A stretch of DNA of 64,000 bases from NCBI GenBank assembly GCA_949710005.1, contig OX453273.1, positions 177,001 through 241,000 on the forward strand, in the 5' to 3' direction. The stretch is from Ricordea florida. Its lineage: Eukaryota > Cnidaria > Anthozoa > Corallimorpharia > Ricordeidae. Positions 1 through 9,168 of this stretch are shown here, in pieces. Under the pieces are notes generated by a model. It ran no database searches, was not told where the DNA came from, and worked only from the letters and a program-made list of their open reading frames with translations. A program made the position numbers and the translations under genes. How positions within the stretch are numbered: position 1 is the first letter of the stretch; each line of letters starts with the position of its first letter.

Positions 1-870
1 TTGAAGACATTGCAAGCATGCCATGGGACAAGAGCCACTTGTTGTTTAAATGTGTCTTGCGTACACTTTTTCCAGTCAATCACCGATCTTATCACAGGCC
101 GAACTCTTGTGTTTTTTTAATACTCTGTGTAGATCAATCTGTGGTCTGCAATACACATGTCAAAAACCCCTGCCTTGACAACTTTTGTTTTATCACGCAC
201 AATTGAGAGATCAATGTAAGACTTCGAAATTTGGGTAACCCTTGTTGGTTTTTAATGACATTTTTCAGTGCAAATTTACTCAGTACATTGGTAAGCTTTC
301 ATCCCATCTCAGACTAATTTCTGCCAATCACTTCATCCCGTCATGTGTTGCACAGCAAAGTTGAATTCAAATCACCCATAATAATGATGTTTTTCTTCTT
401 GTTGCAAACACAATCCAGTTGCTTTTCCAGTATTGCCAAAAAGTTCATATCCTTCGGAGGTCTATACACAATTGACAGTGCTAGGCTTTGTGAGTGGAAT
501 TTTAAGTCAACCCAAATTGCCTCAGGTGTGTTTAATTTTGTAGAAATACAGCTTTGCATCTCAACAATGTCTAGGTGTTCTGCATAGTATAGCACACATC
601 CTCCTTCCCAATCCTTGTCTGGTCTGTCCTTTTGAAAGAATTTATATCCAGGAATCATAATATCTTCATCACAAATTTTACTTGTCAGTTTGCTTTCTGT
701 ATACCCAGCAAATCAAATCTCACCTCTTTCAATAACAACTGAACCTTTTGTTGCTTTATTTTTGTCATCAGACTATTCACATTAATATGAGCCAGTTTTA
801 GGTGAGACTTGTTACATGATATTTCTGTTAGTGTTTGGTGCTTTTGTCTAGCCCATTTAATATACAATGT
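1..870 (-). mobile_element. Degenerate non-LTR retrotransposon (LINE) endonuclease region
   Basis: On the minus strand two ORF pieces (867-685 and 658-341) read as the apurinic-type endonuclease of a LINE. The first contains 'LAHINVNSLMTKI'. The second contains 'IVYRPPKDMNFLAILEKQLD' and then the 'IIIMGDLNSTL' motif. From about 240 down to position 1 broken frames still read like the end of the endonuclease domain ('LPKFRSLTLISQLCVIKQK'). Several stops and frame shifts show it is dead. The reverse transcriptase part would lie to the left of the window. The fit is CR1/RTE-like, but I cannot place it in a clade. The strand and the domain are well supported; the boundaries are not. Confidence 0.75.
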
Positions 871-1572
871 TGCTGTTGTGTGAGGGATTCAGAACACCTT
901 GTGCATGACCAAAAAGTGTTTCCAGCATTTGTCCATTCCCTGCACTTGCATGGAGTCACATTTCCACACTTTATGTGACACTTCAGCTTGCAAACACTAC
1001 ACACTAAAACTCTGTGGTTTCTGGCTACTGTTCATCAGCATGATGAACATATATTGCAGTCTGAAGTAGCTGGACCTGGGTTAGGACTGATGTCTCTGCT
1101 TGTTAATGAGAGTGAAGGTTAGAAAGTAGCTGATGAATTCAGATAACAGTTAATTTTTCTGCTTAAGAACCGATCCAAGATGGCGGCAACAATTCACGTA
1201 TCTGTGAAGTGAAGGCTGTAATGTTCCAGTAATTACTTGATGCTCCTGATAAAAGTAACTATTAGAAGACATGTTTTTAACTTTAAAAGTTAATCTCAAA
1301 CAAATGCGGGTTTGACATAGCAAGAGGACAGTGATAAGAAAGCAAAATCTACAACAGCTAAAGGACACGCCTCCATCCGCCATAATTATATGCATAATCA
1401 GACATAGACTGACAATATGACTCCCAATATGACCAGCTCCCAGTTGGCTTGATAGCTCAGTTGGTAGAGCACTGCTCCGGTATCGCAATATATGGTCTTT
1501 CATATATTCATTTGCATCATTCTTTTCTTCTACGCGTATATTACGAACTCACAATATGACCAGCTCCCAGTT

Positions 1573-1645
1573 GGCTTGATAGCTCAGTTCGTAGAGCACT
1601 GCTCCGGTATCACAGAGGTCATGGGTTCGAATCCCGTTCAGACCT
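1573..1645 (+). tRNA. tRNA-Thr-like pseudogene, array copy 2
   Basis: The copy folds as a cloverleaf: a 7-bp acceptor stem (GGCTTGA with TCAGACC, imperfect here), a D stem GCTC with a loop whose copy-specific C (TTCGTA) replaces TTGGTA, and a T stem ATGGG/CCCGT around TTCGAAT. The anticodon arm CTGCTCCGGTATCACAG pairs poorly and would place GGT at the anticodon with a C instead of U at position 33. The layout is closest to tRNA-Thr, but decoding function is unlikely. Confidence 0.5.
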
Positions 1646-1826
1646 GAGTTTTTTTTCAGGCTTTAATGTCACAGCTGCTTAAGTTGTGTGCATAACTGCG
1701 ATGATCAATTAATGTCATTACATATTAATCCGCAGTTCAAAAATATGGTCTTTCATATATTCATTTACATCATTCTTCTTCATCTACGGGTATATTACAG
1801 ACTCACAATATGACCAGCTCCCAGTT

Positions 1827-1893
1827 GGCTTGATAGCTCAGTTGGTAGAGCTCCGGTGTCGCAGAGGTCATGGGTTCGAATCCTGTTCAGACC
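1827..1893 (+). tRNA. tRNA-like pseudogene, array copy 3 (anticodon arm shortened)
   Basis: Same head as the neighbouring copies but lacking the bases ACTGC before CCGG, so the anticodon stem cannot form. The D arm and the TTCGAAT T loop are intact, hence both internal Pol III boxes remain. Confidence 0.45.
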
Positions 1894-2075
1894 CGAGTTT
1901 TTTTTCAGGCTTTAACGTCACAGCTGCTTAAGTTGTGTGCATAACTGCGATGATCAATTAATGTCATTACATATTAATCCGCAGTTCAAAAATATGGTCT
2001 TTCATATATTCATTTACATCATTCTTCTTCATCTATGGGTATATTACAGACTCACAATATGACCAGCTCCCAGTT

Positions 2076-2142
2076 GGCTTGATAGCTCAGTTGGTAGAGC
2101 TCCGGTGTCACAGAGGTCATGGGTTCGAATCCTGTTCAGACC
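2076..2142 (+). tRNA. tRNA-like pseudogene, array copy 4 (anticodon arm shortened)
   Basis: Nearly identical to copy 3, including the same anticodon-arm deletion. The shared lesion shows the two units arose from each other by tandem duplication rather than by separate insertion. Confidence 0.45.
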
Positions 2143-2324
2143 CGAGTTTTTTTTCAGGCTTTAATGTCACAGCTGCTTAAGTTGTGTGCATAACTGCGAT
2201 GATCAGTTCATGTCATTACATATTAATCCGCAGTTCAAATATATGGTCTTTCATATATTCATTTGCATCATTCTTCTTCATCTACGCGTATATTACAGAC
2301 TCACAATATGACCAGCTCCCAGTT

Positions 2325-2396
2325 GGCTTGATAGCTCAGTTGGTAGAGCACTGCTCCGGTATCACAGAGGTCATGGGTTCGAATCCTGTTCAGGCC
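2325..2396 (+). tRNA. tRNA-Thr-like pseudogene, array copy 5 (best cloverleaf)
   Basis: The acceptor stem GGCTTGA/TCAGGCC pairs over all 7 positions (one G-U). The D stem GCTC/GAGC is perfect and the T stem ATGGG/CCTGT pairs with wobbles. The anticodon stem is mismatched next to the loop and position 33 is C, so it is probably a SINE head and not a working tRNA. Confidence 0.5.
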
Positions 2397-2589
2397 TGAG
2401 TTTTTTCGGGCTTTAATTTCACAGCTGCTTAAGTTGTGTGCATAACTGCGATGATCAATTAATGTCATTACATAGTTTGATGTTACAGGTCAGTGAATTG
2501 TAACTTTTTAAGTTACTGTACATTCATTATTTCAAGCCAGCATACATGTAGGGTCAAACTGTCTAAATTTCTAGTTGTCCAAAGGGGAC

Positions 2590-2795
2590 CTATAGTTGAC
2601 TCCTGATAACTTGAACCCTTGCTAACTTGAACCTCTGGTTACCTTGAACCAAAGTCAATTTCTCCTGGATTTCCATCGTCCATTTACTGTAATTTTACCC
2701 TCACCAAATCAAACCCACGATAGTAACTCAAACCCCCTGCTAACTTGGAGCAATTTTCATTTTCCTTCAGGTCATTTTCTATAAAATTTTACCCT
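2590..2795 (+). mobile_element. Relic of a 'GTTGACTCCYRATAACTYGAACC' DNA transposon end
   Basis: The stretch GTTGACTCCTGATAACTTGA, followed by repeated AACTTGAACC motifs, matches the left end of the better preserved TA-flanked element at 29976-30883 in order and content, with many C-to-T type changes. No right end is seen. Confidence 0.6.
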
Positions 2796-2796
2796 C

Positions 2797-3408
2797 TTAT
2801 TCTCTTAGCCTTCTGGCTTTACATTTTCTATATAATATTATTTTAAAGAGAAGTTGCTTATGAATCTTTACTGAAGGTTCCTTGGAACAGGTTGTTTCTT
2901 TATGTTCCAATGGCAGTGGTACCTCCAGAAGGGTACTGATCTTTGGAGGACTGACAGTAGGTTTGAACATGTTAGGACTTTTGAACAACTGAGTCTTGTC
3001 CGGCATGAGAACGGGCTCAGGGTTGCTCCTAATGTACACTGGTTCCTTGCTGCTCCTGAGGTGTCTACGATTTCGTCTGAGGATCCTTCCATCCTCAGTC
3101 CTCCGTTCATATGATCTCACATCTACTTGCTGTTCTATACAGGCGCTGAACCATCGGCCAGATCTATCTGTTGGCTTTACGCAAATAATGTCTCCTTTGC
3201 TCAAAGGGGGTAGTTCCTTTGCCCTGATGTTGTAGTGTTTGGCTTGGATCTGTCTTCTCTTCAAGAGCTTTCCTTGAATGTCCTCAACAATTTTGGGTTT
3301 AAGCAGCTCACTGGTTGTCGGGGTCAGTGTCCTGGTATGACAACCAAACATTCTTTGTGCAGGAGAACTTTCTAGTCCCTCAGATGGTGTATGTCTCCAT
3401 GCTAACAA
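2797..3408 (-). pseudogene. Gypsy integrase C-terminal part
   Basis: The 203-residue ORF starts with 'LAWRHTPSEGLESSPAQRMF', the typical end of a gypsy integrase core. It continues with 'LSKGDIICVKPTDR', resembling the SH3-like C-terminal domain, and a basic tail. It overlaps the preceding integrase ORF out of frame, so one frame shift separates them. Confidence 0.8.
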
Positions 3409-4304
3409 TGCAGGGTAGAGTCTGATTGAGCTGCCTTGTACTTCTTTAAGAGACCTTTGGCTGTCTTGATGGCATTTTCCACCTTTCTTTTACTTTGCGG
3501 GTAGTGGGGAGAGCTGGTAACATGTTCTATGTCATAGCTTGTCACAAACTGTTGGAATTCATAGGAACAGAATGGAGGACCATTGTCGCTCATCAACTTG
3601 TTGAGGATTCCATGTGTAGAGAAGTGTTTCTTTTGGATGTGAATAACTTCTTTGCCAGTCTTATCCTTGAGATGGTCTATTTGAAGGTAGCTTGAATAGT
3701 AATCTACCGTACAGAGACAGTCTCTATCATCAAAATGGAAGATGTCACATCCAACTGTTTCCCATGGAGGGTTTGGAATCTTGTGAGAGATAAGAGGTTT
3801 CCTCTGTTGGTCTTTCTGATGGGTGACACACATGCTATTCTTTGATACGTAGTCCTGCAGGTCAGCATTCATACCAGGCCAATAAACTGTTTCACAGGCA
3901 CATCGGAGGCAGCCTTCAACTCCTGTATGGGCTCCATAAAGTTGTTCGTGTATTTTTGGCCTTAGGCTGACAGGGATGATGCATCTGAGACCTTTGAAAA
4001 GTACTCCATCCTGAGCGGTAAGCTCATCCTGTACCAGATAGTAGAAGTGTAATTCCATGGGTAGGGCTTCTTTCTGGTCTGGCCACCCTTTCAGTATCAC
4101 TTGAGTAAGGCTCTGCAGTACTGGGTCTGCAGCAGTTTCACGCTGAATTTCAGCCAGCTGTGGTTCTGAAATGGGTAGGAAGTCAACTGCATGGATCCAT
4201 TCAGTCTTTTCTTCAGCTTGGGACCGGGCAGTCAGGCAGGTAGGCACGCAACAGTGTGTCTGCCAAATACATTTCAGGACCATGTTTGTAATGGGTCTCT
4301 GCAT
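3402..4304 (-). pseudogene. Gypsy integrase zinc and catalytic core
   Basis: Of its 300 residues the N-terminal half carries the HHCC region ('HEQLYGAHTGVEGCLRCA', 'SMCVTHQ'), in which the expected second Cys of the CxxC pair reads as His. The catalytic core shows D in 'CTVDYYSSYLQ', D in 'MSDNGPPF' and E in 'SKRKVENAIK', so the DDE triad is still visible. It was chosen as a separate entry because both ends are frame-shifted relative to their neighbours. Confidence 0.85.
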
Positions 4305-4885
4305 CGTACTGCTGCAGTCGCAGAAGCAGCCTCTGCAGACGTTTTGGGGCTGTTGCTAACGGCTTCTTGCAAATAGTTTCCAAGGGCTTGTGGTCAGACC
4401 ACAGTAGGACTTTTCTGCCATAAACGTACTGATGGTTATGCTCAACGCCAAAAACTTGGGCTAACAGTTCTTTCTCAGTTTGAGAATACCGGTAGCTCCT
4501 TTCACTTATGGTGAGGGCTCTACTGGAATAAGATACTGGTTGGCCATTCTGCATTAGCACAAACCCAATACCATAAGCAGATGCGTCTCCTTGGCCTTCA
4601 ACTGGCTCACTGGAATTTAAGTAACGCAATATGGGAGCTGACGTGACAGCTTGTTTCACATTTTCGCAGGGCTTCCTCTTGCTCGGCAGACCAACTCCAC
4701 TCCACATCTGTATGGGTAAGTTGTCTCAGGGGTTCACAAAGCTCTGAGAGTTGGCTTAGGAACTTCGAAAAGTAGTTGGTTAAGCCTACGAGTCTTCGAA
4801 TTGCTGCTACATCTTTTGGTCTTTCCATTTTCAGTATGGCTTCGACTTTACTCGGGTCAGGTTTCACTCCTTCAGGCATCAGCAC
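4213..4885 (-). pseudogene. Gypsy reverse transcriptase connection and RNase H
   Basis: Two overlapping ORFs (4885-4607 and 4707-4213) read 'VGLTNYFSKFLSQLSELCEP', the thumb region, and then RNase H with 'GDASAYGIGFVLMQNG', 'EKELLAQVFGVEH' and 'LLWSDHKPLE'. These hold the Asp, Glu and Asp of the RNase H site. A frame shift lies near 4650. Confidence 0.85.
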
Positions 4886-5279
4886 GTGACCAATAAATGT
4901 TAGTTTCTGAACACTTGAGCTGTAACTGCTCTCGGTTGAGCTTCAAATTTCTCTCTCTGCACCTCTGTAATAGCTTCAGTAGATTGGCATTGTGGTTTCT
5001 CACAGCTTCTTCCTTGCTTGCACCACAACCTGTAATTAGGATGTCTTTATAGATTTTTTCAAGGCCTTTGAGATTCAGATCCAATTTCTGCTGGAAACAT
5101 TCTGGAGTGGGAGAAATTCCAAAAGGCATTCTTAGATATCTGTACCAGCCCCAGGGAGTTTGGAATGTAGTTAGTTTACTGGATTCCTCATCAAGCTGTA
5201 TCTGTAGGAATCCATCTCTGAGGTCTGCTTTCAAGAACACTTTGACATCAGCTAACTGTGGGAGTATGTCTTCGATCAC
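4872..5279 (-). pseudogene. Gypsy reverse transcriptase palm, active site damaged
   Basis: The fragment contains 'LPQLADVKVFLKADLRDGFL' and 'TPWGWYRYLRMPFGISPTPE', standard gypsy RT blocks. The polymerase motif that is normally xxDD reads 'YKDILITG', so one of the two catalytic aspartates is missing. Upstream the frame is broken, and the MITE at 5356-5679 separates this piece from the RT start at 5682-5975. Confidence 0.85.
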
Positions 5280-5355
5280 TGGAAGTGGATAGTGACTTTA
5301 TTCAGATGCAGAGGGTCGATACACACTCTTAATTTGCCATTTGGCTTACCTGTTA

Positions 5356-5679
5356 CAGTACCGGACAGAAGTAACCTAACAGAGAACGCTAAGCAGAACA
5401 CGTTCCTTAAGCTCTCTACTTAGCGTTCCATTGGCATTCCCTTAGCTTTCCCTAAGCGCTCCTGTTCAAAAAAATGAATTTCCAGTAGTAGCATTCCTGG
5501 AACGCAACAGAGAATGCGTTACCGACTTCTCCTTTGGAAGGTGTTCCTGCCAAGTGTACACTGTACAGCCGAGAGCACTTGGAACGGCTTTGGCGGTTGT
5601 CTGCAAATTAGCGTTCCAATTAGCGTTCCTTAAGCGTCCAGTTATGCGTTCCCTATTAGGTTACTTCTGTCCGGTACTG
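5356..5679. mobile_element. 324-bp MITE with TA target duplication inside gypsy RT
   Basis: Both ends read CAGTACCGGACAGAAGTAAC inward (perfect for at least 24 bases) and are flanked by TA (5354-5355 and 5680-5681). The inside is rich in GCGTTCC/AGCGTTC words and has no ORF. It interrupts gypsy coding sequence, so it is younger than that element. The TA target and CAG ends suggest the Tc1/mariner group. Confidence 0.9.
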
Positions 5680-5681
5680 TA

Positions 5682-5975
5682 CTACAAGGCTTGACACCAA
5701 GTCCGTTGACTCTTTTCTCTTTTTATCGCATTGACTCTCTCTAAGTGGTCTAGCTCCTCCTTCAGGGCAAGGGGTACACAACAGGGAGGCATGATCGAGG
5801 GTGAAACACTGTCATCAACTTCTAAGTGAAGAGTCCCTTCCATACAGCCCACACCTTTAAATACATCATGGTACATCGCAGTAATTTTCTCCCTGTTAAG
5901 TTCATGATGACTATCCTGAGTGACAGGTGCACTGATTTGCAGAATGTTTTGCTGTTGGATGGTGATTAGTCCCAT
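5682..5975 (-). pseudogene. Gypsy pol segment between protease and RT
   Basis: 'GCMEGTLHLEVDDSVSPSIM' and 'PLALKEELDHLE' match the block preceding gypsy RT, where the polyprotein recognises its primer-template. The expected RT continuation resumes on the far side of the MITE at 5355 and below. Confidence 0.75.
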
Positions 5976-6278
5976 TTACTGTACCGCTGCAGATCCAAGA
6001 AGAGGAGTATAATCTTCATCAATGACTGCAAATGTGATGCAATACCTTTTCTTGTGCTTTGAGTTGTGCCGGGAGACTTTTGCCATGCTCAGTAGTTTCA
6101 AATTTGCCTTGGAGTAAGTGGTGAGCTTCAAGTCAGTATTCTTGATCTTAGTGTCCTTTGGGAGAAATTTCCGAGGCAACACATTGCATGAAGCTCCTGA
6201 ATCAACTTGCATCTTCACTAACTCATCTGCTATCTCCATCTGGGCAAACATTTTATTCTTGAACTTTGACATATCCAC
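5976..6278 (-). pseudogene. Gypsy aspartic protease
   Basis: 'MQVDSGASCNVLPRKFL' carries the D-S-G-A catalytic signature of retroviral-type aspartic proteases, and 'YCITFAVIDEDYTPLLG' matches the flap-to-core end. It directly follows the zinc-knuckle ORF in a shifted frame. Confidence 0.85.
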
Positions 6279-7070
6279 AGTATTTGCGCTCGGTTCCTAA
6301 CACAGACAAGATGTCTACCTCTGAAGAATAAGCAGGCTCTAAGTTGTCCTTGAGCGGGTTCACTCTCTTGCGAAAACCAGATCGCTTCTTTTTCGATCCA
6401 CTCGGTGAATTCTTAAAACACTTGGCTGCAAAGTGATTCGCTTTTCCACATGCGAAGCATGTTTGACCATACACGGGGCATTTCTCTCTTTTCCGCTTGT
6501 GCTTACGACCACAGAACTTACATTGGGCAATTAGCTGATCTTTCGAACCTTTTCCGCTATCTCTTAGTGTTTTTGACGTCTTCTTGTCTTCTTTCTGGTT
6601 AACTGCTTTCGCTTCTTCTTCAACAGTCTGGCTCGGCGCCATGTCTTTCAGTTGTGCTGCAGTTGCTTCATTCGCCCGACAGATTTCGACACACTTTGAC
6701 AGCGTTAAATCAGATTCTTGAAGTAGTTTTCGTCTTATGAATTAATTGCGGACACCACAAACAATTTGATCGCGGTGAAGATCGTCTTTCAAGGTTCCAA
6801 ACTCACAGGTTTCGACGAGCGCTCTAAGTGTAGTGACATAAGTGTTGATCGATTCTGCTGGTTCTTGCGAGCGGTTGTTAAATTTGCATCTCTCCTAAAT
6901 AATGTTCGTTTTCCCGATGCAGTGATGTCCTCACAACTCTGGCACTTTGTTTATGTTCATTTTCTCTTTATCGCTTTGGAAAGGAAGGCCATTGTGGACT
7001 TCAAGAGCTTCTTTGCCAATGCACATGATACACGTGGCTACGTGAAGGCGGCTTTTTTTGTTTCGTAAGT
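6253..7070 (-). pseudogene. Gypsy gag with zinc knuckles
   Basis: The open part (6642-6253) holds 'CKFCGRKHKRKREKCPVYG' and the canonical CX2CX4HX4C knuckle 'CFACGKANHFAAKC', followed by a basic stretch. Upstream to about 7070 the frame is broken, but minus-strand translation still resembles gypsy gag capsid sequence. Confidence 0.8.
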
Positions 7071-7269
7071 CGGTGACTTCTTCATAAGCATCCCATATCT
7101 GTCACCACTATTTCCATTCTTTGGAGGGATTTCCACACTGAATCTGTAATTTCAAAGGTAAAGATACATTACACGAAAATGTAGTTTTAGATGTGCTCGT
7201 GCCGCTTATCGTTGACGGAGTGGCTTCATTGTCGGAGTGGCTTCATTGTTGGAGTGGCTATCCATATTA

Positions 7270-8223
7270 CCGTATTTATTCACTTATAAGATGCACCATT
7301 TTTTTACGAGAAAATATTCTAGTTCGATTATAATCTGCTCAAAAATCAGGGTGCATCTTATAACCAAGTATTTTCGCGCAACAAAATATAACCTTTCCAA
7401 ATTTCCCCCAAATTAAAGCTTTATTGAAATGAATATGTAAATAAATTACAGCAAATGAATAAACAAAAGACAAACATTGATCATTGACTTTATCTTATTT
7501 GTTGGGTCTAAAAAGAACCGGGGTGGCTCTGAAAATAACTGTTTTGTTTTAAAGCTCTGCTGAGCTCAGCTACTCGTCGTCCTCGGCATTGCTGTCGGTC
7601 TCAAACTCGTTGTCGATCGGCTCATCTGCGTCTTCTGTTTCTTCTTCCTCGTCGTCCCAAACCGCATCATCTTCACTTCCATCGAGAGCATTGAAGTGCT
7701 TGAAATAATTGACTTTACAACGAATTTAAAAACTACAAATGCTAAGAAAAACAACTCTGATGAGACTACAGTGAAAACTAGACTTTCTAATCACTGCTAC
7801 AGCGAACAAGTACGTAAACATGGTCAACAAAGCCAAGGTGACTTAAACGAAAAGCGAACATGCTCCAAAGCACGTGCTTGAAATGATTGACGTAAAAAAC
7901 AATCAAACAAATTGCTAACCTTGCTCCCACGAAACAAGGCAATTTTGACTACACAACGTTTGAAAGAATTGTCACGGCCTCTATTAAATGCTCCGAAAAT
8001 TATAAAGGTGAAAGAACAAACCTTCTTTGCAATTATTAGTAACTTATGGAAGTAAATTTTGTAATTACAACGAACGTGGTCAACAAAATTTCCTGTAATT
8101 CTGGGTGCGTCTTATAACAGGGTATTTAGGTGAAATTTTCTTTTTGCTTACTTGTCAAAATTGTCTTTGAAAGTTTAGGGTGCGTCTTATAACCGAGTGC
8201 GCCTTATAAGTGAATAAATACAG
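7270..8223 (-). mobile_element. Pogo/Tigger-like element with transposase C-terminus
   Basis: The ends read CCGTATTTATTCACTTATAA and (inverted) CTGTATTTATTCACTTATAA and are flanked by TA (7268-7269, 8224-8225). The GGTGCRYCTTATAAC motif repeats just inside both ends. On the minus strand 7710-7570 encodes an acidic tail including 'NALDGSEDDAVWDDEEEE', the kind of C-terminus seen in pogo/jerky transposases. The rest of the transposase is absent. Length is 954 bp. Confidence 0.85.
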
Positions 8224-8225
8224 TA

Positions 8226-9168
8226 AACACAAATGCTATTATTTTCTGGTAAATAAAGCTGCAAATCCACTTGGAGAAAACATCTTTTTAAAGAGTCCTG
8301 ACTTTCTTTGGTGTTTTTTCTGTCTTGTAAAGCCACTTTTTATCTCTTTACACTTAGGAAGGTGTGCTTGAAATCATCATGTTTTATTTTGTAAGCATTT
8401 TACAAAATATTTGGTTAAAATGACCCCATACACACGTGTTGCTAAACCAGGTAAACACTCATATATGTGTGATAACATTAAAGATATCACATATGCATAG
8501 TAAGAAGTATACGATACGTTTTCCAAGAAATTCTTGCCAAGAAATTAATTAGGAAAATCTGGTTTTGGGCCTCAAAAATTGGGGGTCAACTTATACACAG
8601 GATTGACTTACAAACGGGTAAATAGGGTAGTTTTTTGTATGGTATAGCGGAAAACTCCTGTGAAGATGTAAATGTTTTGGTATCGTCATAAAGATTTAGC
8701 AAATTTTGAATTCTAGATATTTCAGTAAATACCTTTTCAGAGAATTAACTTTTAGTCTTTGCTGTAAACTTTTTTCTTACTTGATTAATTAATTTTTTTT
8801 GGAAAAGCATGCTTAAAAAGAAGGGTGTGTATTATACACAGGTGCATGTCATGCATGCATAAATGCAGTATTTTGAGTAAATATTTATGTTTTAACTAGA
8901 CTAGGCTCTTATTATCATTTTAGTCTAATGATATTTTAAGTGATAATTTGTCAATTTTATTATAGCTAATGGTGTCCCCAATAAGCCCACATACTGTAGG
9001 CTAAATACATTGACACTTGAATAAAGTTCTTATTTATGTACTTACTTTCAAGTTATTCCGAAAATAAAGCTGTGAATATATATCACACAGATTTTACAGA
9101 TGCATTATGTAGTACTGTACCACATCTTAGAGTGTGACTAATTTTTTTTTTTCTTATTTTTATGATAG
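8226..9168. other. AT-rich non-coding stretch before the first MAP3K exon
   Basis: I see no gene or classifiable repeat. Short motifs such as GGGGTCAACTTATACACAGG suggest another old pogo-like relic around 8580-8870. It is presumably intron upstream of the exon at 9169. Confidence 0.4.

Larger units (their letters stand above)
1418..2500 (+). repeat. Tandem array of tRNA-derived units (~250 bp period)
   Basis: Four to five head-to-tail units each hold a leader ('TCACAATATGACCAGCTCCC'), a tRNA-like head, a T-run and a tail ('CAGCTGCTTAAGTTGTGTGC'). tRNA heads begin at 1446, 1573, 1827, 2076 and 2325, so the spacing is 127 (a truncated unit), 254, 249 and 249 bases. Each head has an A box (TAGCTCAGTTGGTAGAGC) and, except the first, a B box (GGTTCGAATCC). 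This is a SINE-like unit amplified in tandem. The same unit recurs at 10865-11165. Confidence 0.85.
2797..7070 (-). mobile_element. Decayed Ty3/gypsy retrotransposon, minus strand
   Basis: Reading the minus strand from 7070 to 2797 gives gag remnants, a CCHC zinc knuckle, a protease, a reverse transcriptase, RNase H and an integrase in gypsy order. Frame shifts break it into about eight ORFs, and a MITE at 5356-5679 splits the reverse transcriptase. No LTR pair was found at either edge, so the limits given are those of recognisable coding sequence. It lies upstream of the first recognised MAP3K exon. Confidence 0.9.

Noticed and set aside
1150-1503. 117-codon minus-strand ORF
   Set aside because: Overlaps the first unit of the tRNA-like array; no domain or start context.
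1446-2396. Functional tRNA-Thr gene cluster
   Set aside because: Anticodon stems are mismatched or deleted and position 33 is C, so at most pseudogenes or SINE heads.
2184-2399. 71-codon ORF ending 'IAQLVEHCSGITEVMGSNPVQA'
   Set aside because: It is a translation of the tRNA-like head of the array, a well-known kind of spurious protein.
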